Assembly: GCF_040802235.1 (NCBI RefSeq)
Contig: NC_133159.1
Coordinates: 73,582,501 to 73,646,500 of the forward strand
Length of the DNA: 64,000 bases
Direction: 5' to 3'
Source: Manis javanica
Taxonomy: Eukaryota > Chordata > Mammalia > Pholidota > Manidae
Position numbers and translations under genes: made by a program. Every line of letters begins with the position of its first letter. The first letter of the stretch is position 1. The notes under the pieces are model-generated. The model was given only the letters and a program-made list of their open reading frames with translations. It was not told the origin of the DNA and searched no databases. This document shows, piece by piece, positions 25,201 through 36,165 of this stretch.

Positions 25201-25925
25201 TCACATGGCTTTTGAATGTCCTGTCAGGCATTAATGTAGATAAACCTGTTTGTAATTATCTAAGCCTAACATCTAGCTCAAGTTTACATATTTTGCTGCC
25301 CAGTTTCATACACACTAAATTTTCCATGAATTTACAACTACCGTGTATATTAAGGGAAGATTATATTGTGTTTTGTTTAAAACTTTGCCAAGCACTCGTG
25401 ATTGAGAAAATCATATTGTTGGCAGTAATGATGCTCTATGTGAGTGACATTCCTGCCTGTCATTCCACACATAGTTGCAGGTATTTGATCACGTTTTCTT
25501 GCCTTCCATATGAACATGTTTAAGCAAGTATTATTTTATTGCAAATTACTTTCCTTTTATTTCTCTTTTATATTATGTTTAGGGCATTATGTTAATGTTT
25601 TAAAAAATGTAAGTCTAGGTAATACACAATATATATGATATAAATATTCTATATATTTTACTTCAGGATAGTAAAGAGTAGAGTATACAATATTTGTTAT
25701 AAAAAGGAGACATTGGGTCTAATGGGATAAGAACCACAGAGTTTGAAACACAAGAAACTTGGATATGATACCTTATGATTGGTGATCTTTTAGGTTTTTC
25801 AATTTTTTATGCTGTATCAACCAGTGAATCTTTACTGAGCTCCATGGTAAGCCTACAGTGGTTCAAGCACCATACAGAGATGCTGGTGTACAGTCATAGA
25901 CACTCTTAACATCTTGTATCTCAGA
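25201..25925. other. AT-rich unique DNA, no recognised feature
   Basis: No gene. Short TA-rich patch near 25625-25650. Confidence 0.3.
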
Positions 25926-25968
25926 CCTCTGGCCTGGTGGTTTACCACAGGCTGGGTCAGGCCAGAGG
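25926..25968. other. nested inverted repeat
   Basis: An 11-bp perfect inverted repeat, CCTCTGGCCTG (25926-25936) and CAGGCCAGAGG (25958-25968), encloses a smaller GTGG-TTTA-CCAC hairpin (25937-25948). It sits in an unassigned moderately GC-rich tract (about 25840-26470). Confidence 0.85.
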
Positions 25969-26599
25969 AGGGTGCATAAAACATAACATCCTGGGGGGTA
26001 CCGTACTGGCAAATAGTTGTGAATACGGCCCAAGGTGAGTGGTCCAATAGTGGAAACCTGAAAGCACATTCCCAGAAGGCCCAATAGGCAGGAGACTTCC
26101 AGCATCAGGAGCAAGAGGATGCAGATCATGCAGCCCCAAGCACCAGTCTGCAGATGCAATAAGGGACTGCATTCCCTGGGGCGGGGGGTGGGGGTACGGG
26201 CAAGGCCAAGCCTGTACCTCAGATGACTACAAGTTGGGGCCCAGAAACAAAGGAACAAAGCTGAAAGCTAGTAGCCAAGACATGGGTAAAGGTAGCTTCT
26301 CAGGTTCAGGGTAACAGGCCAGAACACAAATCAGGGGCTGAGTTCCAGGGCAGACGAGCAGTGAAGGGGCTCTATGTTGAGTCATAGATGCTGGGATTAG
26401 AGCAGCTTAATTAATATATTTTGTTACAAGAGCAGATGAATTCGTCTGCTGGGTTTTGAGGGGGAATCCAGGTGTGGAGGCTGGGAGCCACACTGAACCT
26501 GACACTTGGTTTTATTATCTAATTGGAAGAACCAAAGTATAAATACATAACAAATGAATCAACTGGAAAATTGTTGACAAAGAGCACCAGCAATAGTTC
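25969..26599. other. unassigned moderately GC-rich tract
   Basis: Possibly part of an unassigned old repeat. The 131-codon antisense frame covering 25863-26258 has no recognisable domain. Nothing else supported. Confidence 0.3.
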
Positions 26600-26766
26600 C
26601 AGAGAATCTGAAAACCTTGCAGAAAACCTTAGATCAAGGAAGGCATGAGACTCCAGGACAAGAGAGAGGCCTCTGAGTTGGAGTAATTTTTGAAGGTTTC
26701 ATGGAAGAGCGAGAGCTTGAACAGCCCTTGAAAAGCAGATGATTGAATAGTTGAATTCATTCCTCT
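26600..26766 (-). repeat. L2 LINE fragment (antisense, weak)
   Basis: gaggcctctgagttggagtaatttttgaagg and gcgagagcttgaacagcccttgaaaagcag resemble the antisense L2 interior. It ends where the ATTC repeat begins. Confidence 0.4.
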
Positions 26767-27000
26767 ATTCATTCATTCATTCATTCATTCATTCAACAAA
26801 TTCTTAGGAAATTCCTGCTATGAGATAGGTGCTAAGAATAAAGAGATGAACAAGAGAGACACTGACCTTGGTGATACAGATTACAGACTAATTTGGGTTT
26901 CGTACAGACGAGAGGGCTAAAATGGGTGATTCTCAGCCCACGACTTAAGGGGGTTCCTAAGACGTGGGGCTCAGCCAAGGACTACTTTCAAGGAGGCATC
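26767..27000 (-). repeat. L2 LINE 3' end (antisense) with (ATTC)7
   Basis: (ATTC)7 at 26767-26794 leads into aacaaattcttagg, gctatgagataggtgctaag and gatgaacaagagagacactgacc, the antisense L2 terminus. The tetranucleotide repeat is the expanded tail of the L2. Confidence 0.75.
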
Positions 27001-27121
27001 CTTCTTGCAGTCTGAGCTGCCGCTAAGCCTGGCATTAATTGTAGAGTGCCTGCGTTCTACCTGCTTTGAGGCTTAATCCTAAAGGAAACTCACACTACCT
27101 TTAACATAAACTCTTAGAGTT

Positions 27122-27295
27122 AGGGGTTAGCAAACTTTTTCTGTAAAGATCCAGACACTGTAGACTTAGCAGGTGTGTCATGAAATGGAATTCTTGTTTT
27201 GATTTTTTTCAGTTATCTAAACCTGTAACACCCATTTTTAGCTCAGAGGCTGGATTTGAGCTGCAGGCTGCAGTTTGCTGGCCCCTGGTCTGCAG
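27122..27295. mobile_element. hAT-type non-autonomous element remnant
   Basis: Begins ggttagcaaactttttctgtaaag-atccaga and ends gctgcagtttgctggcccctgg, the two ends of a common small hAT-type mammalian element with GGCCAGA...TTTGCTG(A/G)CCCCTG termini. The middle is degraded. I do not give a MER number. Confidence 0.6.
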
Positions 27296-27403
27296 AGTAT
27301 CTTTTATCCAGAGACCAATATACAGCATTCAAAAGCATTGGTCCATGGTGATAAATAGTGTTTATTGTAAGTATTATTTGTAGAATGCGAAACGTCCAAT
27401 CCT

Positions 27404-27404
27404 A

Positions 27405-27463
<59 letters not shown>
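27404..27463. repeat. (TG)n(TA)n microsatellite
   Basis: A short TG run (27404-27414) passes directly into about 24 TA units ending at 27463. Likely length-polymorphic. The open frame running through it is spurious. Confidence 0.98.
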
Positions 27464-27465
<2 letters not shown>

Positions 27466-27811
27466 CTCCACTTGGCTGTCAAAACAAATATAACTGGAGT
27501 AGGTAAATCACATGCTACCATTAGCCCTCATTTTATCTATAAGTAGATGAAGCTCAGGAATGTCCCATCAACAGATTAAGCCCTAACAGCCACAAAAACC
27601 AGAGGGACAGTGGATCTGTCTTTTGATTCCAGAGCTGATGCTTGACCTGCAGCTACTTTGAACTGGCCATAGAACCGCACTATTGACACCTCTCTCAGGA
27701 GTTCTAGTTTTGAGTCAGAATGCATTTTGAAATTAAAGGCTTACCCTTAAAAAGCAAACAAACAAACATTGGATGTGGTCTGATTATGTCATCACCATTA
27801 GGAGAAGAGGA

Positions 27812-27960
27812 CTGAGCAGACTGTTCTATGTTGGGGAACTGTTCTAGGTGCTGGGGACACACCACTAAATTCAGGACACAACCCTGCTTTCATGAATAGG
27901 TTGCATTCTAATGAGAATCATTCTAATGATGATGACACAGTAGTATGCGGAAGAGCAGCA
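27812..27960 (-). repeat. L2 LINE 3' fragment (antisense)
   Basis: gaactgttctaggtgctggggacacaccact, then aaccctgctttcatgaataggttgcattctaatg, the antisense L2 end without its tail. Confidence 0.75.
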
Positions 27961-28059
27961 ACCCCAATGCCACGTGTTGTGTTTGGGGTTACGAATGTTT
28001 GATTGCTGATCTTTAAAATAGTGTCAGAAAATGGGTCTGATTTCATCCATTGTAAAAAT

Positions 28060-28205
28060 ACTTTAGTACCTATACCTGACATATGGGACTTACTCTATGC
28101 TCAGAAAGAAATGCTCAGAGGAGCTACAACAGCAGATAGGTGGCCAAGGGGGATTTGAACTTGGGCCTACATACGCTAGCATCTGAAGCCTTCCACTCTG
28201 TGCTG
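28060..28205 (-). repeat. MIR SINE (antisense, degraded)
   Basis: aaatgctcagaggagctac, gataggtggccaagggggatttgaacttggg and ccttccactctgtgctg follow antisense MIR order. Confidence 0.6.
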
Positions 28206-30189
28206 AAGCCAAGCCCGGAGCCCTGGCCATTTGCCCATTCCCATGTCCCTCCATTTTTCTATGCCCAGTGAATTTAAATCAGATTCCTTTGTCTTTAGTA
28301 TTCTGTCATTTATGAGCCAAGGCAGCCAGAGAGCTCTTACTCACTAGTGCCTTACACCGCAGTGACGGCTGAGATGGCACTCTAGTTTTATATAATGCTG
28401 TTTTCCAAAGCTTGTAACTCTGGACTAATTGCCTCATGGGTGAAAATTTCATCAATGCTCAAATGCTATTGTTCACATGCAGTTGGGCAATGTTGAGGCA
28501 TAGGCATCTACCTCAAGGTTTCCAGGGGAACCTGAAGTTACTTTAAAAGTACTTAAAAAGAAAAGGTAGATGGGAATAATATGCTGGATGAAATTCCTCC
28601 CTTTCTTTGTCACACTCATTCTCTTCCCTTGCTTAATTCAAAAGAAGGCCGCCGGAAGCTCTCTCCAGGTAGTGTTCACAGTATTATGTAACTTGCGTGA
28701 CTGTAGCAATATTTGAGGTTTGGAGTCCAGTGACCTTTCTTTAGCTCCTCAGCCTGTTGTGACACAGTTACACAGGGAGGTTTGGGAGAACTCGTTTTTC
28801 AGTCATTGGGAAATTACGGAACCTCAAGCCCGAGGGGGCACCCTAGGAGGCTTAAGTTTAAATTTCCCAAGTCCTTTGTGATTAAGACTGACAGAAAATA
28901 GATTTTTTCTTTTGCATTAATAAGGAATACTGAATGGTGTGTAAATTCTCCTTATAAATACATTTATCTGAAGAACTTCATTATTGCCTAATTTACTTTT
29001 ACGAAATTAATTTCTACTTTTTCTAAAAAAAGATGAAACCCGTGTTTTCAATGTGCCATTAGAAAGCTCAGTGATCACATATAATAACAGTGTATTAAAA
29101 GCCATACAGAAAAGAACCCATTTTTAAAAACCCATAACTCAACAGACTAAAAAATGACAGACTAGCCATTCATGCAAATTAGCTAACTCACATTTATCAG
29201 AGGAAATATTTCACAGCATTAACAACACTGTCATTTAAGAAAAATTAAATGGGGCCCAGAACTACACATTTGTTTTTACTGCATTCATTATTCATTTACT
29301 TGTTTCTTTCCTCTCTCTCTTTCTCTGTCTTTTTTTTTTTGAATTGCAAGTTTTGAATTCAAAGTTTAGTAGAGGAAGAAGCAGATGATTTTCCCATTTT
29401 AGTGACGCTGTGGTTACCAGCAATAAAGCAACAGGAACAAATCTGGCTTGAAACATGTCCAAACCCACATCTCCCAGTGTGCACAAAAGGCAAAAAGTAA
29501 GATGTGCAGCGGATATTAACATGAGTAATCTTGGAAATCTAAATATTAAACATATGTCAAAGATTATCAGATACACACCCACGTGTCTTATAGAGACGTC
29601 TTTCGTCTGAGGAGCTCCAGCCCATTTCCCTGTGCATGGGCTGGTTCTCTAGCCCTGGAGGCCTCATAAGAGCTTGGCATATTCAGTGAGGACAGCCCAG
29701 TTTTTCAGATAGGTGTTTGTGAAATAATAACTCCTCAGCCTCCACACCTTCCTGAAAGACAGTCTTATTAATCTCTACCTCCACCTGGTGATAAAGTTAT
29801 TTAAATCCAAGTTGATTAAGTCATTAATCCAGTAAGCTGCATAGTTTGGGAAGTTTCCTGGGGTCTTTGATTTGTATTCTGATGCCTAAGTCACTAGAAC
29901 CCATGTTTAACCCTATCTACAGGGCTCATATCACAGTAACCCTGAGAAGAATGCTCTAGGTGTGACATTGGGAAGGAGTACTGTCCCATCTCCTGGACAC
30001 TGTGTGGGGCTGTGATGTAATTCCCCATGTCCATTAGTAAAATGGGCTCTTAATACTTAGCATCTTGTTCCCTCTAAACCTTATTCTGTGGGGTCATTGA
30101 AGTTATATTTCGGATTTACTACTGGCGTACTATTGTAATAGGGAGCCAGCCTAACTATTTTTTCTGTGTGGATATTGGCTGCTGAGCAA
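28206..30189. other. long unique tract, candidate conserved non-coding DNA
   Basis: About 2 kb with no recognisable interspersed repeat. The 28880-29290 part is rich in ATTA/TAAT cores and carries an ATGCAAAT octamer at 29172-29179, directly followed by TAGCTAAC. A short pyrimidine tract lies at 29308-29340. Conservation is inferred from texture, not measured. Confidence 0.4.
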
Positions 30190-30370
30190 CATTAGTCTGT
30201 AAAATCTCTTAGTGCAGCGTGACCTTACTTTATCCTAGCCTCAGTTTTGTCATCTGTAAATTGCAAAAGAAAAGCTGACTTTCAATATTTCACAATGAGA
30301 TCATGTTTATGAGGAGATTTTGTAAACTCTAGGGCTTTATACAAATGTAGACTATTATTATTACCATAAA
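30190..30370 (+). repeat. MIR SINE (degraded)
   Basis: cctagcctcagttttgtcatctgtaaattgcaaaag is the MIR core, followed by gaggagattttgtaaactctagggctttatacaaatgtagactattatta. Confidence 0.7.
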
Positions 30371-30564
30371 GTCACTTCTACTATAAAGGGGCCCCTGAGT
30401 GATAGCTGGTGCACTGAAATGAAATTTCATGTCTGCATCCATTCATCCTTAGCAAATGTCACAGCTTTGTACAATGTGCAATCATCATTATTAAGCTAAT
30501 TTTATTGCCCTGTGAGTAACACGCAGTAGGTGGGCTGCGTGAGGCAGAGAGTAATATTTATTTT
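30371..30564. other. unique DNA, candidate conserved block
   Basis: 30395-30540 is non-repetitive, with ATCATCATTATTAAGCTAATTTTATTG at its centre, which looks like conserved non-coding sequence by texture only. Confidence 0.3.
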
Positions 30565-30632
30565 TGTGCCACTGCCCTCTCAGGGCACCTAATAGTGCTC
30601 AACCAATGTGTTCTGAATTGAACTGAATTATG
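30565..30632 (+). repeat. MIR/L2 3' tail fragment
   Basis: cactgccctctcagggcacctaatagtgctcaaccaatgtgttctgaattgaactgaa resembles the common MIR/L2 tail. Confidence 0.5.
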
Positions 30633-32439
30633 TGGAGGACTTGGAATGAACCAGGCAAGTGAATACAAGACACACTGCCAATGTGGTTGAGCCTCTCCAG
30701 GAGAGTGGTGGGACAGGCAGTGTTCCAGGGCACTCACTGCCCAGAGACAGGTGGCTTGGGAGCTTGAGAGAGACACCAGCCATCCTCCACCAAGGGGAGC
30801 GCCCAGAGCAGCTGCACTGGGAGCGCTGCCTTCGGGTCCCCTCCTTCCTCCTGCTGCCGCCTTGTCATCCATCTTTTACCACGTGCAGAAGGGAAAGCTG
30901 TAAGGCCTTTTCTTAACTGTTGCATGTAGGCTTTTTCTCAGTCTATGAGGTAGAAGAAGCTTAGAATCTTTGGGGAATAGCATGGCTCCTCCAGCTCTGT
31001 TCTTTAGGGAATTTGCAGGAGCTGTAAAGCCAATGTGCAGACTGTCACTTGGTGGCAGTTTGGGAGGGGTCAGAAAGGAATAACATTTTAAGGAAAGACC
31101 TGAAATATGTCAGCACATACTTTTGGGTGGAAGACATGGTTGTTGAAAAAAAAGTATGTTTTGCTCATTAAAATAAGACATCACTTATAAGAATAATTAC
31201 CTTTCTAATGTGTCTCTTTGACCTTGCATATTCTCCTAGACTATAATTTGAGAAACAAAGAAAAATAAATCCTAAAATTGTTTAACTGGCTTTTGTCAAT
31301 GAGTTCCCAAATAATATGACTTGATTCTCTCCAAACACATTTGACACCCACCATCTCCAACCTTTGGAACAGAAACTATTATCAACTAAAGAATCTCAAA
31401 ACTGAGCACACTCTTCTCTTTCAAGAACAAAGGGTTAAATGAAAGGCATGGCCTCCTTGCTAGTGTCTGAATTATGCAGGGTATATACTCAGGCATCACA
31501 CTCAGGCTGCTCTCTTCTCTTCCTGCCTACCTGGCTTTCTTCCATCTGTATCTTTATCGTTAACCTACATGTCATAAGCTGAGTGTGCAAGACTCTGAGT
31601 CCCTCAGAGCGTCATCTACTCAGGTAGAGATGCAAATAGCTCTGGGGCTGTAGCCACAGCCTGGACCATCTCCCTCTGGACTAAGGGAACTGTGCTCTGA
31701 AAGAAAAACCTAAGCACAAAAGTCTTATTTTGGCTGCTCTGTAATTATTTCCTTTTTGTCTTTTTCCCAGCCATTTTCTCAGAAATACATAGAAGGCTTC
31801 TCCTTTGATTGTGAGCTCCAGGGAATTGAAGAAAGAAGAGTGAGCTTGGAGAAGATCTAGATTTGGGGTCATTGAGACAGAGAATTATTCTTCAGCTGTT
31901 TCAGGTGAAACTATCCATAGCTAATGAAAGTTGCTGTATGTGACGGCAGATCAGCCCTCCAATGCTTGTATACTTTCTCATTTCTATATTAGAGCAAAAT
32001 ATTAGATGAAAATAAAAAGAATGTGTCTAGAATAAAACTCTAATAACTTATATAAGTTCACATTTCAGAGAATGGAGGATGTTCAAAAGAAAATATTTAT
32101 AAAATATTGACTTAAATCTATCACACTCAACTCCTAACTGATCAAAGGCTTAAAGTTTGTTTATACTGAGAAACTCTTTAGTGAAAACGATTCACTTGTC
32201 ATTTGCATACATGTGTACATACATTTCCTGGAATCAGCCAAAATGGTAAACTGCAGCTAAATGGAAAGTCAACATGTTCATTGCTAGTTAGTTTATTGAA
32301 GAATGTGTTTAATTCTTTAGAGACACCATATGAAGATTATCATGGACAGCTATAGGCATACATGTTTTTGCTTGGGCCTTGACTACTATAATTCAAGTAT
32401 TTTGAAACTGTTATTCAGAACCAGTGAGACACTATAGTT
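30633..32439. other. unique DNA, no recognised feature
   Basis: 30660-30870 is relatively GC-rich with a few CpGs; open frames overlap there on both strands but none has family character. The remainder is AT-rich unique sequence. Confidence 0.35.
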
Positions 32440-32512
32440 GTATCAGATGTTCAGAATCTTAGAAGTTGGGAAGGATATTAGAGGTCATCTAGTCCAGTGT
32501 TTTTCAGATTCG
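32440..32512 (-). repeat. MIR3/L3-tail-like fragment (antisense)
   Basis: cagaatcttagaagttgggaaggatattagaggtcatctagtcca is the antisense MIR3-type tail. Confidence 0.65.
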
Positions 32513-32625
32513 CTGATGATGATAATAATTCCTGGTCCTTATTTCAGACCTATTAAATTTGAATCTCTAGGGGTAGGGCCTCAGAAATAGTATTTGTTTA
32601 AACAATATGGTATTTTTATCATCGG
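32513..32625. mobile_element. MER5-group hAT element fragment
   Basis: ttatttcagacctattaaatttgaatctctaggggtagggcctcagaaatag matches the 'cagacctactgaatcagaatctctgggggtggggcc' core of MER5-type elements. Confidence 0.7.
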
Positions 32626-32649
32626 GAAGCATGAAACAGACCTAGTCCA

Positions 32650-32800
32650 CTGGTTTTCAGCCCCGTTATGTATCAGGATTGTCTGTAGTGGTTGTTGACA
32701 GCACAGAAGGTTAGGTAGGGGCCACTATGTCTTAGATTCCAATCCCATTTTATGCATCTACACAGGCAATGCCAAAGCAGGTTTGGGAATCAGTGACTGA
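32650..32800. mobile_element. MER5-like hAT element fragment (weak)
   Basis: Starts cactggttttcagcc, the typical ca(g)tggttctcaa end, and continues tatcaggattgtctg. Too degraded for a firm name. Confidence 0.4.
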
Positions 32801-33464
32801 GTCTGACCTCCTACATGTTAGAAATCTCTTCCACAATATTCTTACTCAAAACCAGTCCTTCCCTTTTGGAGGGATCATAATTTTAGACATTACTTCCATT
32901 TACTGTGCCAAATTATGACTTCCTATAACCTCTACCCACCAGATTGTTTGTTCTCTAGAGCAACAGAATAATTATTTTAAATGTGCAGTCCTTAGATTAG
33001 GTTCTGTGAATGACAGGCCTGTTCCCTTGTCCCCACATAACTGTCCTCCAAGTATGAAAGATCCCATACTTGAACAATTCCTTCACAAGTGGGGAGCACA
33101 GATCATCTCCTTTTTATACAAAATATTTTCATTCTTAAGAGCACCCTTTGTGGTTTCCATATTTTTAAAATCCACGTGCTGTAATATCTGTATTAAAATT
33201 AATTTATTGCACAAGTATTATTGAGTATTCACTGAATGTCAAACTCTACTTTAGACACAGTGGTTACTGCAATGACCAGAACTAAAACCAGGATGCCAGA
33301 TGAGGACTCTAAGTGTACTTAGTGGGGATATGGCTCTGACCCCATTGTTTCAGTAATGTAGCCCATGACTCTCCTGGCTATTTTGAAAGCTATGTCATAC
33401 TGTTCATTTACTCTAGGTTAGAATTTAACTGAAACCTCAGGACTTCATTTGAGTTACTGTTACT
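32801..33464. other. unique DNA, no recognised feature
   Basis: AT-rich; no gene or clear repeat seen. Confidence 0.3.
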
Positions 33465-33715
33465 ATCATTACTATCCCATTACTATTACAAGCATTATAA
33501 GAGATAACTTTTGGAGAGTAATACAGTTTACAAAGAATTTTCCACATCACTAATTCTCACAGCAGCTTTGTGAACTTGCATTATTATTTCTAAATTACAG
33601 ATGGAAAAATTGAGGCTCAGTTACTTAATTTTACTTAAAGTTGCATATGTAACATTGAATCAAACTAGGACTTGAACTCAGGCCTATGACTCCAAATTTG
33701 AAGTATTTCCTATTG
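33465..33715 (-). repeat. MIR SINE (antisense)
   Basis: attctcacagcagctttgtgaacttgcattatt, acagatggaaaaattgaggctcagttac and aaactaggacttgaactcaggcctatgactcc give the complete antisense MIR order. Confidence 0.85.
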
Positions 33716-33864
33716 CTTCATGATGTTATAGTAAGTGAGTTTCCCTGCCTGTGTTTTAGCAAGTGGGACAAAGCAGGGCAGGATATTACTTTTTCCTTCT
33801 TAGTTATATATGATTACCTTAGACTTTTTATTCCTGCCTCTTGAGATCTTTATAAATCCTTGAT

Positions 33865-34215
33865 TGATCTTAGTATATTGGCTGTATTTGTCTTCAATTA
33901 CTATCACCCACAAATTGATCACGTTTCTATGTCCTTATCTAAATTATTACTTCGAACAGACTTTGAACAACTTCGAACAGAGCACAGCCACAGAGAGAAC
34001 TCACTGGCATATTTCAGTGAGACCTTTCTCTGGGTTAGCATTAAAATAGCAATTAATGTGTTGGCAACCATTTTTCAACCAGCTAGAATTTTATGTACTT
34101 GTGCCATCATTCTGCTCACAGGTCCCAATCTTGACAAAGAGATCATGAAAGCCTTAGTTAAATGTCTTGCTGAAGTCTCGCTATGTCTATGGAATTTGCC
34201 TGATCCATAAGAGAT
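33865..34215 (+). repeat. L3/CR1-like LINE fragment
   Basis: The order aaattgatcacgtttctatgtccttatctaaattatta, gacctttctctgggttagcatt, ttttcaaccagctagaattttatg, aaagagatcatgaaagccttagttaaatgtcttgctgaagtc follows the 3' part of the ancient CR1-clade element L3. The 116-codon frame across it is partly the decayed reverse-transcriptase-distal region and is not functional. Confidence 0.6.
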
Positions 34216-34319
34216 CCAAAGAGAAAATGGTCATCTTTCAGCTGAGTGGACCATTTTAACTGTCACACAAATCAAGTTACCTCATTATTCAGAAGAAAAC
34301 ACTCTAGGTGTTCTTTTAA

Positions 34320-34632
34320 ATCTTGGAAGGGTCCTGTGAGAGCCCCATCTTTCAAGATCCAGCTTGGATGTATCCTCCTCTGAGAAGCCTTTTTTGATCC
34401 TTCAGGCAGATTTACTAACATCCTTTGCTCTGTCCCAGCATGCTGATCATTTCTGTAGGGTAGCACTTAACCACATTACCTTGTCATTATTTATATTTCC
34501 TTTTCACCCTCAATCTTTGAACTTCTTGGGTAGGACTGCATTTTTCTACCTTTGAAGTCTTCCACAGTATCTAGTATGGTAAATGGTGCAAATAAGAGAG
34601 TCACAGTATTTGCTGAATGAATGAATGTGTGA
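34320..34632 (+). repeat. L2 LINE 3' fragment
   Basis: ccatctttcaagatccagcttggatgtatcctcctctgagaagccttttttgatcc is the L2 'cctcctccaggaagccttccctgac' block. It runs to the tail agtatttgctgaatgaatgaatg with the usual spacing. Confidence 0.85.
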
Positions 34633-34689
34633 TTGTACACATACAAGAGTATGATATAAAGTTCTCATAAAGTTTTTATTTGATAAGCA

Positions 34690-35520
34690 ACATTAACAAG
34701 AATCCTCTTTCAATTTCTTTTGGGCTTTGGCACTTCTTATTGAAGATATTCAGGAACAATGGACAAAGCCTGATTACAAAAGTCCAACATTTATCTGTTC
34801 CTGAAAATGAAGAACTATGCCTTTGGCCCCCTAGAGTAGTTGTAGTTTTAAGATTAATCTTAACTCTGTTTGTAGCCTATAAAACAAAACTAATTGCAGA
34901 ATGCAAAGCTTTAGAGCATTTTTAGGTGGCTTGATGGGAAAGCATTGAAATAAATACAAACATTTAGATAAAACAACCATTTTAATAGTATTAACTCTGC
35001 CAATTAATGATAATGGAAGAGCCGTCCAATTAGCTAAATCGCTAATAGTTTTATCAAGCAGAGGTTGGTAATTTAAAGCAAACAAATTCTTTCTAATTTT
35101 AGCCACTTGTGCACCAAGATATTTAAAGGATAACAGGGGATCCAATAAAGAGTATTACTCAAGAAGAGCTATATTTAAATCTCCTAATGGCTATAGCATA
35201 GAGTTACCCCAATTAGTCAGAAAACCCAAGCAGTCAGTAAATTCTTTCAAGCCTCCATAATTTGGGGTAAAAATAAATGAGATACAACAAAGGTGCTGCT
35301 TATAATCATTAGCATCATTACTGTGGTATATTTGGAAGATGGAGAGTTCCCTGAGACAGTCAGTGGTGTAAATTTAACTTATGGAATCCAACAATTTGAG
35401 TGCTCTGTCCTCACGCTGTGCTTCACGCCACAGCATTTCTGAGGGGGTTTTCATGGAGCACACTGCTCAACTCCCCTTTTCAGGGCAAAAGCTCAGGGGC
35501 GAAGTTCATGTTTTCAGTGC
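34690..35520 (-). pseudogene. decayed L1-clade LINE reverse transcriptase of non-mammalian-L1 type
   Basis: Minus-strand translation gives the C-terminal half of a LINE reverse transcriptase. In order: a degraded SPLxF motif (about 35488-35502, where active elements have GTRQGCPLSPLLF); a decayed YADD catalytic box, now HSND (35314-35325), so both metal-binding positions are damaged; LKEFTDCLGFLTNWGNS (about 35199-35250), matching the 'F..(S)GY+.N..KS' segment; FKYLG (35113-35127); then W-TALPLSLIGRVNTIKM (34978-35028) and LYLFQCFPI (34933-34959), the thumb block. Two in-frame stops lie near 35190 and 35155. After about 34910 the frame shifts and the relic continues as SAISFV/RVKINLK-like sequence. 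An open frame of 104 codons (34831-35145) covers the best block. Mammalian L1 has PCSWVGRINIVKM here; PLSL.GR.N.IKM is the form I associate with fish and amphibian L1-clade elements. Inference: a fossil of a different L1 lineage, non-functional. Confidence 0.72.
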
Positions 35521-35939
35521 CACACCAAGGCTAGATCTTTCCCTATCAAACCTCTATGGAGGAGTCAGGCTCGCCAATTGGGTCATACAGGAAAATCCGC
35601 TTAGGAACAGCATAATGTTAGCATTTCTTATAATGCCAATTTTATTTTTCTCAAGAGAACAGACTTTTTTAAACATTTGTGGTGTCTGGTTATGTGAACT
35701 TCATCCACAGAGATCAGTTAAGGATAAGTGGCAAATGACAGACTGAAAAGGGCCTTTGTGTCTACTGCTTGAGAAGAACAACACTTAAGATTTCAGAATG
35801 AATGATGCTGCTTATTCCATGTTAGGGTATTGCTGACCAAGTACTGTGCTCCGATGGACAGGCTCTAGTGGGAAAGAGCACAGTGGAGAGCATCTCCAAA
35901 GCATGGGCTCTGTTGGCATTAGCAAGAAGGAAGGATTCG
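35521..35939. other. unique DNA, possible 5' continuation of the LINE relic
   Basis: Minus-strand translation near 35540-35600 (LYDPIG...) could be the segment before the GTRQG motif, but no frame can be followed. Nothing else recognised. Confidence 0.3.
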
Positions 35940-36165
35940 TTGGTGATAGTAACAGCTACAGTTTATTCAGCCACTTACTGTGAGCCTAGCACTGTGTCAG
36001 TATCTTTATATTCACTATTTCATCAAGCTTCCTATCACTAAAGTGGGTATTGTCCCTATTATATAGATGAGTTTACTGAGGTTTACAGGTTAAAGCGGCT
36101 TGCCCACAGTGACTAGTCTTGGAGACAGGATTCAGAGTTGGGTCTCTCTTAACTAGAAAGACTCT
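35940..36165 (-). repeat. MIR SINE (antisense)
   Basis: agtttattcagccacttactgtgagcctagcactgtgtcagtatctttat, tagatgagtttactgaggtttacaggttaaagcggcttgcccacagtgactag and acaggattcagagttgggtct are in antisense MIR order. Confidence 0.85.

Noticed and set aside
25863..26258. 131-codon antisense frame
   Set aside because: Cys/Leu/Pro-rich with no motif; overlaps the inverted repeat and an unassigned tract.
27358..27546. Ile-Tyr repeat open frame
   Set aside because: Translation of the TA microsatellite.
35381..35746. 121-codon sense frame
   Set aside because: Partly the complement of the LINE relic; no protein character of its own.
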